Below the pieces are notes generated by a model, which was given only the letters and a program-made list of their open reading frames with translations, did not search any database and was not told where the DNA came from. Source: Halorubellus sp. JP-L1 (GTDB taxonomy: Archaea > Halobacteriota > Halobacteria > Halobacteriales > Natrialbaceae). From it: a stretch of 64,000 nucleotides of DNA. Made by a program: the position numbers and the translations under genes. The stretch spans positions 1,054,001 to 1,118,000 of the forward strand of contig NZ_JAAOIR010000001.1 of NCBI RefSeq assembly GCF_011440375.1, given 5' to 3'. This document shows, one piece after another, positions 36,870 to 45,574 of this stretch; the first letter of the stretch is position 1, and the number at the start of each line of letters is the position of its first letter.

Positions 36870-38912
36870 ATGGAGATAGACTTCCGGGCGACGACGACGC
36901 CTCCCGGGCTCGAGATAACCGACCCCGTGGAGCAGCGACATCTCCGCATCGACACACCCGAACCGGTCGGCCCGATCGCGTCCGCGACCGACGACTTCCG
37001 GTTCCCCGTGGACGCCGCCGTCGAGATCGAGACCAGCGAACTCCGGTTCGAGCAGCGCGAGGACGTGCACGTCCACGACGCCGACGGCGAGGTCATCTCG
37101 GAACTCCAGACCGAATCCCGCATCGAGATGCGCGACGGCGGCCCCTACGAGATCGGTATCCACAGCCCGATCAAGGTATACGTTCGCGCGCACGCCCCGT
37201 TCACGATAGAACAGGGCATCGACAACTTCGCGATCGCATTCCAGGGCCGACAACACGTACACGTCGGCGCCCGAACGACCCACGAACGACCGACTGGCAC
37301 CATCGTCACGACGCCAGACGAGCGCGGGCTCGCCGACGCCATCTCGCTGTTCTCCTCCGCCCTGAAGACGACCTCCCCCGAGCGGTCGTTCCCGACGCTC
37401 CGGGGACATCCACCACTGGTCGAACTCGGCGACGAGTTCCGCGTGCCCTCGCAGGTCGAACCGACACCCTCGGACGTCACGATCGAGGTGCCAGAGTCCT
37501 ACCGGCACGTGCTCGCCGTCGCGCCGCTCTCGTACTACCTCGCCGCCGACGTCAGGTTCGGGGACACGGGCCGCATCGTCACCGACGACGGGTTCACACT
37601 CGAACTGGGGACCGGCGACGCGTTCGAGGACCACGTCGCACGCACGCTCAAACAGCAGTTCCTCCTCGACTGCGTCGTCCGCACCGTCGGTCTGTTCCCC
37701 GTGGAACTCCACGAACGGCGGATGCTCGAGGACGACCTGCCGTTCGACCTCGCGGAGACCTACGACTGCTCGCTCGGCGAGCGCGTACGGCGGTACGCGC
37801 AGGTGCCGTACGACGTCGTCGAGCCACACCTCCCGAGGTGGCCGCTGACGGCACACGTCCCCGGGAAGTCAGACGCGGCGACGTTCCTGCCGTTCGTCGC
37901 CGACGAGATGGGCGTCGTCCGGGAAGCGCGTGGAACGGAGGTGACGCGCACGACGAGCGACGCGAACGGTGACGACGACGGCGGGGCCGAGTTGACGTTC
38001 GTCGAACCGGACGACACCGGAGAGTCCCTCGAGCACGCGTGGTTCGGCGACCACATCCCGCAGGGCGCGTCGATGCCGACGATGGCCGCGTTCGAGAACC
38101 AGCTCGACCGCGCGGAACGCGGCGGCTCCATCGACATCGCCGTCATCTGTAACGACCCGCACATGCTCGACGAGCAGGCGTCCCTCGAGTCGGCGTACGG
38201 CGACCGGGACGAACTCCCCTACGACGTCACGACGCGGTTCGGACTGTCCACGGACGCACTCGAGACGTTCCTCGTCGAGGCAGACGTCGACTTCCTGCAC
38301 TACATCGGGCACGCCGAACGAGACGGCCTCCGGTGCATCGACGGAAAGCTCGACGTCCGCGAGTTAGAGAGCGTGAGCGTCCAGACGTTCCTTCTGAACG
38401 CCTGTCAGTCCCACACGCAAGCGATGGCGCTCGTCGAACGAGGCGCGTTCGGTGGCGTGGGCACGCTCGGCGACGTCGTGAACGATTACGCCATCGAGAT
38501 CGGACGGATGTTCGCGCACCTCCTGAACCTCGGGTTCGCACTTCGATCCGCGACGGACATCGTCTCGAACGCGTCGACGATCGGCCAGCAGTACGTCATC
38601 GTTGGCGACGGCTCCGTGGACATGGTACAGAGCACGGGCGGGAATCCGCTCGTGTGCGAGGTCTTCGGCGAGGGCCGGGTGGAGCGCGACGTTCGGTTCG
38701 ACGTGTACCCGACGAACTACAACCCGCTCGGGTCGCAGGCGAACGTCACGCTCGATTCGGTGACGGACGCGTACGTCGTCCCCGCCCAGACGGACGTCTA
38801 CTCGGTGCCGTACGACGAACTACACGAGTACTTGTCTTGGATGACCTACCCGGTCATCGTGAATGGGGAGTGGCGGCTGAACAATCAGTTCGGGACCAGT
38901 GACGTCGACTAG
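36870..38912 (+). CDS. CHAT-domain (caspase-clan) protease-like protein
   Basis: The 680-residue protein has a haloarchaea-specific N-terminal half starting MEIDFRATTTPPGLEITDP, which is beta-rich. A central conserved block has LKTTSPERSFPTLRGHPPLV near residue 172, then an acidic linker. A C-terminal CHAT-like domain follows, with the catalytic pair His481 in FLHYIGHAERDG and Cys512 in FLLNACQSHTQAMALVERGA, ending GGVGTLGDVVNDYA. In other systems CHAT proteases cut a partner protein, such as a gasdermin or Csx30. No TPRs or transmembrane helix are seen. Its stop is 11 bp from the stop of a small membrane protein gene on the other strand. Confidence 0.8.
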   Translation: MEIDFRATTTPPGLEITDPVEQRHLRIDTPEPVGPIASATDDFRFPVDAAVEIETSELRFEQREDVHVHDADGEVISELQTESRIEMRDGGPYEIGIHSPIKVYVRAHAPFTIEQGIDNFAIAFQGRQHVHVGARTTHERPTGTIVTTPDERGLADAISLFSSALKTTSPERSFPTLRGHPPLVELGDEFRVPSQVEPTPSDVTIEVPESYRHVLAVAPLSYYLAADVRFGDTGRIVTDDGFTLELGTGDAFEDHVARTLKQQFLLDCVVRTVGLFPVELHERRMLEDDLPFDLAETYDCSLGERVRRYAQVPYDVVEPHLPRWPLTAHVPGKSDAATFLPFVADEMGVVREARGTEVTRTTSDANGDDDGGAELTFVEPDDTGESLEHAWFGDHIPQGASMPTMAAFENQLDRAERGGSIDIAVICNDPHMLDEQASLESAYGDRDELPYDVTTRFGLSTDALETFLVEADVDFLHYIGHAERDGLRCIDGKLDVRELESVSVQTFLLNACQSHTQAMALVERGAFGGVGTLGDVVNDYAIEIGRMFAHLLNLGFALRSATDIVSNASTIGQQYVIVGDGSVDMVQSTGGNPLVCEVFGEGRVERDVRFDVYPTNYNPLGSQANVTLDSVTDAYVVPAQTDVYSVPYDELHEYLSWMTYPVIVNGEWRLNNQFGTSDVD

Positions 38913-38923
38913 ACGTCGACTAG

Positions 38924-39097
38924 TCAGGGCCCGGACGTGACGGTGGTCCCACCGGTCGGATCCCAGCTGCTACCGCTCAGGTTCGCGAGGTCGCCGCCGG
39001 CTGCGGCGAACGCGCCGAGCACCATCATGCTCGCGAGGCTCGTCGCAAGCTGCGGGTTGTTCTGTGACCACCGTCGAACAGTCGCTATCAATGACAT
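38924..39097 (-). CDS. 57-residue membrane peptide paired with the CHAT protein
   Basis: It starts MSLIATVRRWSQNNPQLATS. A hydrophobic, glycine-containing helix spans about residues 18-36 and a short polar tail ends TVTSGP. An upstream ATG at 39139 is less likely. From memory it resembles small haloarchaeal single-helix proteins (DUF7503-like) ending in GP. The gene converges tail to tail with the CHAT gene. It could be substrate, membrane-pore effector or anchor for the protease; this is inference. Confidence 0.65.
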   Translation of the reverse strand: MSLIATVRRWSQNNPQLATSLASMMVLGAFAAAGGDLANLSGSSWDPTGGTTVTSGP

Positions 39098-39139
39098 CGT
39101 GGTACAACGTATCTCGGGGACTGGTATGAAAGTATTCAT

Positions 39140-39508
39140 TGATTTCCTACACTAAAGCCACTAATGATTGTGGTCGGTCCTCAGTTTGATTTCGAAGACG
39201 ACCATCTCATGGCCTCTTGCAAAAGAATACGAGAGTATTCGCATCCACGTCGTTCCCAGGCGATCGGACCTAGCACGTCTCGGCGTCGTTGCAGTTCGCT
39301 TCGGCGATGACTAATAGAAACCACGTGACGCCGCGGACGCTGCCCTCTCACGTCCCACGTCAACTCGCCGCATCCTGGCGGGCAGCGCACGTGACGAACG
39401 ACCACCCAGCGACACCCACACGACCAACACCAACAGAAAAGCGAGTTCACGGCCGGCCGTCGAAACGAGCGGCCTCGACTACGCTACGCGCACGACGGCA
39501 ACCGAAGC
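39140..39508. other. Intergenic region with a short palindrome
   Basis: About 370 bp between the small peptide gene and aglB, AT-richer than average. It contains GAATAC-GAGA-GTATTC at 39225-39240 (6-bp perfect arms). No coding frame is convincing. Confidence 0.5.
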
Positions 39509-42334
39509 CTACTGCTCCGACAGCTCCGTCACGGACCGATACTGCACGAACACGTTCTCAGACGGCTCGTCATCGTCGTCGCCCGACGCGACCGACGCGT
39601 TCCCCGACCCCGACGTGTCGACCGAGATCGACTCCCCGTCGAGGACCGCGGACTCCGGCACCGCGACCGTCGTGACGCCACCGCCCTCGACGTCCAGCGT
39701 GTACACGCCGTCCGCCTCGACGACCGAATCCGTCCCACCGTCGGCCGGCGACACCTCGTCGTTCGTCGCGTACGGAACCGTCACCACGTACTCGCCGTCC
39801 TCGTCAGCCTGCACCGTCTGCTCGTACGTGAAGTTCCCGCCCGTCTGCGTGTTGTTCAGCGTCACCGACGCCGTCACGTTCGCGCCCGGCGACGCCGACC
39901 CAGTCAGCTTCGCACCGTCCACGCGCTCGAAGGTCTTCACCGCCGGCGTGTACTTGACGTCGTGCAGCGCCAGTTGCTGCGAGAACTGGAACTGGAGAGC
40001 CGTCTGCTGGAACTGCGTCGCGTTCATCGCCCCCAGGTCACGGTAGAAGTACTGCTGGGCGACCTGCCCCTGGCGGAGAATGCTGTACGTTGCGAGCATC
40101 CGCCGCTGCTCCGACGCGTGCACGAGCCGATACTGCTCCAGGCCGTCCGCGTCGTCGTAGTACAGCTTCGAGAGCATCGTCTCCTCGAACCGGTCACTGA
40201 ACGCCGTGTACGGTACCGTGGTGTTCCCCTGCTGCGTGGAGACGTTCTGACGCTCCCGAGTGAAGTACTCGTTCCGCGGCGGACCGCTCCACGTCGCGAT
40301 CGCACTGAACTTCTGCGTCGCCATCTGGTGGTCGATCGTCACGTACCGCACGTCCTCGCTCCGCTGCTGGGCGGTCTGGTTCACAATCATCTCGCGGTAG
40401 TCCGCCGGCCCGTACTGGTCGACGTTCGGCTCGCGCGGACTCAGCGACGGCAGCGCGTCCAACAGCAGGTTCGCGTTCGACTCGTTCTCGTGCAGGAAGT
40501 ACTTCGACGCGGTCCGCGCACCCGCCTGGAACGGGTTCGCGTGCGGGATGCGGTCCCCACGGACCGTGATCCAGTGGCCGTAGTCCCACCACGACATCAC
40601 GCCGTAGGCTCCCTCCGGGTACTCGAAGTCGTCCGTCTTCTCGTAGGTTCCGTACTTCTCGAGCCCCTCTATCTCCGGCGTCCCGTTCTGCATCCAGTCC
40701 GTCGTCGAATCCCACGCCGTGACCGTCCGCGGCGCCGGACCGTTCGAGCGGGGGTTGTCCGGGTTCCCCGCGACCTGCCGGTGGACGTCCGTCCCGGTCA
40801 TCGCGATGCCGCCGATCGGCGCCAGCGGCGCGAGCACGAGGACGACCGCGGCGAGCACCACGGACACGTGGTACGCCTTGACGTCCGAGAGTTCGAGGTC
40901 GCTATCGATCTCGGCGAAGCCGAGTAGCGACCCGACGAAGTACGCGTTCAGGACCGCCACCGGCAGCACGAGGTAGTAGTTGAACCGTTGCTGGGTGAGC
41001 GCCATCATGAACACGAACACCGTCCAGACGCCGAGGAACACGTACTCGGCGCGGACGCGTTCCTTGACGGCACGGTACGCGAGGATGCACAGGCCCGCGA
41101 TACCCGTGAGGTACGTGAGTCCGTACGAGCCGACGAGCGCGCGATTCAGTCGTCGGATGTACCCCTCCTCTAGCGGAACGAGCGCTTGTGCCTCGCCGAT
41201 GGTGAGCGTCGTGTCGTTCTGCCCGAGTGCGAGCGTCCGGAACAGGTTGTTCTGGATGCTCCCCCAGGCATCGGGGAGGACGACGCTGAACGCGAGCACG
41301 GCGAGCAGCGCGAGCGAGAGCGCCGAGAACGGGAACAGGCGCCGGTCGAAGTCGGTGTCGTCCCACGCCCGCCCGAGCCACGCGAGGAACGCACACCCGG
41401 CGGCGACGCCGACTGTGAGGAGGACGTGCAGGAGCGAGATCGCACTCGCGGAGAACCCGAGTTCGTCGATGCCGACGAGCGAGAAGACCGCGACGGTCAG
41501 GAGGGAAACGACGCCGACGAACGCGACGTGGTCCGGGCTGGAGCCGACCGCGTACTTCGCGCCGAGCGCGAGCAGGAAGAACGTCCCGATGATGCCGACG
41601 AGGACGATCGCTGGCGGCCACACCCAGACGTACAGCGAGATGGCGACGCCGGCGAGCACGCTGTACTTCGTCGGCTCCTTCAGAGCGTCCCAGTCGCGGT
41701 CGAGCGCGAGTTCGTAGATGGGTTTCTCGCGCTCGGCGACGCGGAGCGCGACCATGAACGCGAGGACGCTGATCGCGTGGAACAGGACCTCGGCGGCGTG
41801 GTGGTCGGCGAATCCTGCGGTCGTGCGGTTGAGGAACACGCCGGGAAGCAGTGCGAGGACGGCGACGCCGAACAGCGCGCCGAAGCGGCCGGTGAGACGC
41901 CGGGCGATGAAGTACGTCGGGATGGCGACCGCGGTCCCGAAGACGGCGGGCGCGTACAGGAGCGTCTGCGCGATCTGCCGCTGGCTCGGGTCGCCGAGAC
42001 CGACGACGAGCGCGGCCGTCGCGACGAGCTGGTCGTACAGCGTCCCGAACTGCGAGTTCGAGACCCCGTAGGGGAACTGCGTCCACGGGTCGAACGGCAT
42101 CGTGAACGGCCAGTTGTGGACGACGTACGACGTCTCTCGGAGGTGATACCAGGCGTCGTTCCCGCTGAAATAGATCCCGTCCGGTCGGATGAAGTTCTCC
42201 GCCGGGAGGACACGCAGCCAGAGCATGAACGCGAGGAGGGCGGCGAGGACGGGGACGTGGTAGTACTCCCGGAAGAGGTCTACCACGGAGGACTCGCCGA
42301 GGACCTCCTGGCTGGTCTCGGTTTCGCTACTCAT
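39509..42334 (-). CDS. aglB: Oligosaccharyltransferase AglB
   Basis: The 941-residue enzyme transfers lipid-linked glycan to Asn in N-x-S/T sequons on the outer membrane face. An N-terminal multi-helix STT3 domain carries the first acidic motif around D60 (FSGNDAWYHLRE) and FADHHAAEVLFH. The soluble C-terminal domain has the signature SWWDYGHW near residue 580. A beta-rich C-terminal domain ends with an acidic Ser/Gly tail. The S-layer glycoprotein elsewhere in this window is a likely substrate. ATG 42334. It heads a glycosylation gene region. Confidence 0.96.
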   Translation of the reverse strand: MSSETETSQEVLGESSVVDLFREYYHVPVLAALLAFMLWLRVLPAENFIRPDGIYFSGNDAWYHLRETSYVVHNWPFTMPFDPWTQFPYGVSNSQFGTLYDQLVATAALVVGLGDPSQRQIAQTLLYAPAVFGTAVAIPTYFIARRLTGRFGALFGVAVLALLPGVFLNRTTAGFADHHAAEVLFHAISVLAFMVALRVAEREKPIYELALDRDWDALKEPTKYSVLAGVAISLYVWVWPPAIVLVGIIGTFFLLALGAKYAVGSSPDHVAFVGVVSLLTVAVFSLVGIDELGFSASAISLLHVLLTVGVAAGCAFLAWLGRAWDDTDFDRRLFPFSALSLALLAVLAFSVVLPDAWGSIQNNLFRTLALGQNDTTLTIGEAQALVPLEEGYIRRLNRALVGSYGLTYLTGIAGLCILAYRAVKERVRAEYVFLGVWTVFVFMMALTQQRFNYYLVLPVAVLNAYFVGSLLGFAEIDSDLELSDVKAYHVSVVLAAVVLVLAPLAPIGGIAMTGTDVHRQVAGNPDNPRSNGPAPRTVTAWDSTTDWMQNGTPEIEGLEKYGTYEKTDDFEYPEGAYGVMSWWDYGHWITVRGDRIPHANPFQAGARTASKYFLHENESNANLLLDALPSLSPREPNVDQYGPADYREMIVNQTAQQRSEDVRYVTIDHQMATQKFSAIATWSGPPRNEYFTRERQNVSTQQGNTTVPYTAFSDRFEETMLSKLYYDDADGLEQYRLVHASEQRRMLATYSILRQGQVAQQYFYRDLGAMNATQFQQTALQFQFSQQLALHDVKYTPAVKTFERVDGAKLTGSASPGANVTASVTLNNTQTGGNFTYEQTVQADEDGEYVVTVPYATNDEVSPADGGTDSVVEADGVYTLDVEGGGVTTVAVPESAVLDGESISVDTSGSGNASVASGDDDDEPSENVFVQYRSVTELSEQ

Positions 42335-42471
42335 TGTCCGTGCATCGCCGGGAAATGCGCATAAGCCTTATGAAAAGGTGATTGGCGAGATGGGACGGGG
42401 CGACCGCAGGATGGCGTCGGGGTCGATCGCGCACTTGGCCCGTTACGAACGGGCGTGGCCGCGCACGCTCC

Positions 42472-43935
42472 TTATCGAACCTCGTCGATGAGGTCGCGTG
42501 AGACGGCGAAGACGTCGACGCGGACGCGTTCGCTGAGCGCGAGCAGGATCGCGAAGTACGTCCCGCCGCCGACCGCGAGCACGAACCCGAGGCGGAGCGC
42601 GCCGTGGGCCGCGCCGAGCGCGTCGACGAGCACGTACACGACCGCCGTCATCGCGACCATCGCCACGACCTCCTTCCCGACGTCCCCGAGCGAGGACAGC
42701 GGCACCGGCTGTTCGAGGTAGTAGAGCATCGCGGCGACGCTCGACCCGAACGCGAGCACGGTCGCCGACGCCACCCCCCACGCGTCGTACGCCATCGTCA
42801 ACGGAACGGCCGTGACGGCGTACACGAGGATGAGGAGCAAGCCGCTCGCTGCGTACACGCGCGGGTTCCCCGTCCCGAGGAAGTACTTCTCGAGGCCGTT
42901 CCGGTAGCCGTTCAGGAGGTTCGCGACCGCGAGCACGGGCACGAGGACGTTCGCCAGTCCGACCACGCCCACGATCGGGATCGTCGTCGTTCCCGGGTTC
43001 TCGCCGTAGAGCGTCAGGAGGACGTCGTTCCCGATGACCGCACCGCCGCCGACGAGCGGGATCGCGAACAGGCCCGCGTACGTGAACAGCGCCGCGAACA
43101 GCCGGTTTATCTCGGCGTCGTCGCCGACCTCGGAGAGCGCGGAGAACTGCGGGAACGTCACCTGCGATAGCGCCGAGGAGAACAGCATCGCGGCCTCGGT
43201 GAGCGCGAACACGTTCTTGTAGACGCCGGTCGGACCCTGGCCCGCGAACTGGCCGATGATGATGTAGTCCGCGTGCTTGAACAGTTGACTGGAGACGTTC
43301 TGGACGTACGCGTACTTCGAGTAGTCGAGGAAGTCCCCGAGGAGTGCACGCGACGGCAGGTTCGGGACGACGCGCGCGTACCCGAAGTACGCGATGAGGA
43401 ACGTCACGAACTGGCCCGCGACGACCCCGTAGACGAGTCCGATGACGCCGAAGTCGTTCAGGACGAACGCGGCTTGGATGGGGACGATGATGGCGTGCCG
43501 GCCGTTCTCGATGGCGCCGGCGAGCGCGACGCGCTGCTGGCCCTCCAGGTACGCGGTCGACAGCCGGAACAGCCCCCACGTGAGGACGCCGAGCGGGACG
43601 ATCAACGCCACGTCCAGCCCGACGACGCCGTCGACGAACCCCCGGAGCGGGACGAGCAAGACCGTGATGGCGGCGACGCCGCCCAGCAGGACGAGCGCGC
43701 CGGTCGTGAAGTACGCCGCCTGGTCGTCGCCCTCGCTGACGCGCTTCGTGAGTACCGTGTACAACCCGAAGCTGGAGAGGTTTGCGGCGATCATCTGGAT
43801 GCTCACGAAGATCGCGAACGTCCCGATGCCGTCGAACCCGAGCAGGCGCGTGAACACGAGCGTCCCGAGGAATCCCGCGAGGGACCCGAGGACGTTCGTC
43901 ACGAACCGCTTGGAGACCTCCGCGCCGACCTTCAT
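42472..43935 (-). CDS. Polysaccharide/oligosaccharide flippase (Wzx/AglR-like)
   Basis: The 487-residue protein has about fourteen predicted helices in the MATE-like PST family, which flips lipid-linked glycans outward. The opening SKRFVTNVLGSLAGFLGTLVFTRLLGFDGIG is typical. The start is ATG 43935, overlapping the upstream gene's stop by 1 base (TGATG); GTG 43938 is an alternative. Co-transcription with the phosphatase-like gene upstream and nearness to aglB suggest it supplies the AglB donor. Confidence 0.88.
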   Translation of the reverse strand: MKVGAEVSKRFVTNVLGSLAGFLGTLVFTRLLGFDGIGTFAIFVSIQMIAANLSSFGLYTVLTKRVSEGDDQAAYFTTGALVLLGGVAAITVLLVPLRGFVDGVVGLDVALIVPLGVLTWGLFRLSTAYLEGQQRVALAGAIENGRHAIIVPIQAAFVLNDFGVIGLVYGVVAGQFVTFLIAYFGYARVVPNLPSRALLGDFLDYSKYAYVQNVSSQLFKHADYIIIGQFAGQGPTGVYKNVFALTEAAMLFSSALSQVTFPQFSALSEVGDDAEINRLFAALFTYAGLFAIPLVGGGAVIGNDVLLTLYGENPGTTTIPIVGVVGLANVLVPVLAVANLLNGYRNGLEKYFLGTGNPRVYAASGLLLILVYAVTAVPLTMAYDAWGVASATVLAFGSSVAAMLYYLEQPVPLSSLGDVGKEVVAMVAMTAVVYVLVDALGAAHGALRLGFVLAVGGGTYFAILLALSERVRVDVFAVSRDLIDEVR

Positions 43936-45491
43936 CACTCGAGGTAGCCGAGTTCGCGCAGGCGGTCCTTGACCTCGTCTTCCTGTTCCTCGTCCTCGAT
44001 GCCGCCCCCGGTGATGGCGTCCGCGCCGACGAACGCGTACGTCTCCGGCGCTCGGCTGGCGGCGTCGGCGTCGTCGGCGAACACGTCGAGGACGTCACCG
44101 GTCATCGTCTCGGGGAGTCGGTACCCGAGCGCGTGAAGGACCGTCGGCGCGACGTCCGTTATCTCGGCGCCCTCGACGGTACCGTCGCGGAACGACGGCC
44201 CGCGAGCGAGGAAGATGCCTTCGCGTGCGTGCCCGCTCGTGTCCGCGTCGACGACGGACTGGTCGACGTCGAACCGCGAGGTGACGTGGACCTCGGGCGT
44301 CTCGACTATCATCGCGAGGTCGGGCGTGTGCGGGCCGCCGCGGTTGAGGCGTTCGAACCTGACGTCGAGACCGGCGTCCGTGGCGGCCGTCTCGAGCGCT
44401 TCGCGTGCGCGCTCGCAGACGTCGTCGACGACGTCCGGATCGTCGGCGAGCGCGTACACGAGCGCGGTCTTCTGGCCCTGATCGACGACCGCCTCCGTGT
44501 TCGCCCAGTCGATGCGACCCGTCTTGATGGCGTTGTCGAGGCCGAGCGCGTCGCCCGTCGGGAGGCCCGCGACGGTGCTCGCCGGGACGACCTTCCGGGC
44601 GAACGTCAGCAGGCCGACGCGACCGAGGACGTCGCTCGCCAAGTCCCGGAGCGACCCGAGTGCGACCTTCGTCGAGTCCCCGGACTCCTCGAGGGACACC
44701 AGCCCCGCGTCCTCCAGGACGTGGTTCGGGGCGAAGAACCGCCGGACCTTCTCGAACCCGTGATCGCTCATCACGACGACGTCATCGTCCCCGTGGGCGT
44801 CGAGGAACTCGCCGAGGTGCTCGTCGACGCGTTGGTACACCTCGAAGATGGCGTTGTCCGTCGACGCCGGCGGCGTGCTATCCGGACCCCAGAAGTGATG
44901 GGCGATGCGATCGGTGCCGCGGATGAGACCGACGGCGAGGTCAGGATCCTCGGCTCGGACGAAGTGCTCGAATCCCTCGAAGCGCTTGTCGACGAGGTCG
45001 AGGCTCCGGTCGACGTACTCGCGCGTTCCAGCCTGTTCGTCGTTCCGGAGGCGGTACCCGTCGACGAGCTCGGTGAGTTCGCCCCAGGCCTCGGGCGGAT
45101 GCGAGTACGCCTCCTTGTGCTCGGGGGCGGCGGCGATTATCGTGCCGTCGATCGACTGCCAGGGGTACGACCCGGGGATGTTGAAGACGACCGAGCGCCC
45201 GCCCTGGTCGTCGACGACGTCCCACATCTTTCCGGGGACGAACTCGTCGTGGCTCAGGTCGTTCTCGCGCGTGTCGCGGTTGAAGTGCGTGAACCCGTAC
45301 ATGTCGAGCGTCGTCGGGTCGCGGCCGGTCGCGAACGACGGCCACGCCGGCACGGTGATCTCGGGAATCGTGCTCTCGAGGTCGCCGGACGCGCTCTCCT
45401 CGAGCAACCGCTCGAAGTTCGGGAGTTCGCCGGCGTCGACCCACGGCTCGATGAGCGAGAACGTGGCGCCGTCGAGGCCGAGGAGTATCAT
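43935..45491 (-). CDS. Alkaline-phosphatase-superfamily phosphodiesterase-like enzyme
   Basis: The 518-residue protein starts MILLGLDGATFSLIEPWVD. D7 and the T-V-P-A-W segment (EITVPAWPSFATGRDP, about residues 44-59) supply the first metal ligand and the nucleophile region. VVMSDHGFEKV (near residue 246) and later His residues complete a two-metal site. Type I phosphodiesterase/nucleotide pyrophosphatase proteins have this layout. The final residues are RLRELGYLE, shared by five other genes here. It is translationally coupled to the flippase, suggesting a role in trimming or transferring a phosphate group on the lipid-linked glycan. Confidence 0.8.
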   Translation of the reverse strand: MILLGLDGATFSLIEPWVDAGELPNFERLLEESASGDLESTIPEITVPAWPSFATGRDPTTLDMYGFTHFNRDTRENDLSHDEFVPGKMWDVVDDQGGRSVVFNIPGSYPWQSIDGTIIAAAPEHKEAYSHPPEAWGELTELVDGYRLRNDEQAGTREYVDRSLDLVDKRFEGFEHFVRAEDPDLAVGLIRGTDRIAHHFWGPDSTPPASTDNAIFEVYQRVDEHLGEFLDAHGDDDVVVMSDHGFEKVRRFFAPNHVLEDAGLVSLEESGDSTKVALGSLRDLASDVLGRVGLLTFARKVVPASTVAGLPTGDALGLDNAIKTGRIDWANTEAVVDQGQKTALVYALADDPDVVDDVCERAREALETAATDAGLDVRFERLNRGGPHTPDLAMIVETPEVHVTSRFDVDQSVVDADTSGHAREGIFLARGPSFRDGTVEGAEITDVAPTVLHALGYRLPETMTGDVLDVFADDADAASRAPETYAFVGADAITGGGIEDEEQEDEVKDRLRELGYLE

Positions 45492-45513
45492 AATTGGCGC
45501 GTTGCGTGGGACG

Positions 45514-45521
45514 TCTATAAG
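45514..45521 (-). promoter_or_regulatory. TATA-like box of the 43935-45491 gene
   Basis: On the minus strand it reads CTTATAGA, 23 nt before ATG 45491, so the transcript is predicted to be leaderless. Confidence 0.6.
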
Positions 45522-45574
45522 GGGTTTGGTCTCTCGGTTCCCGACACCGCGGCCTCACGCCCCGTGGCGCGCGT

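Noticed and set aside
39181-39450. An 89-codon minus-strand frame before aglB
   Set aside because: Trp/Cys/Arg-rich composition is unlike any other protein here.
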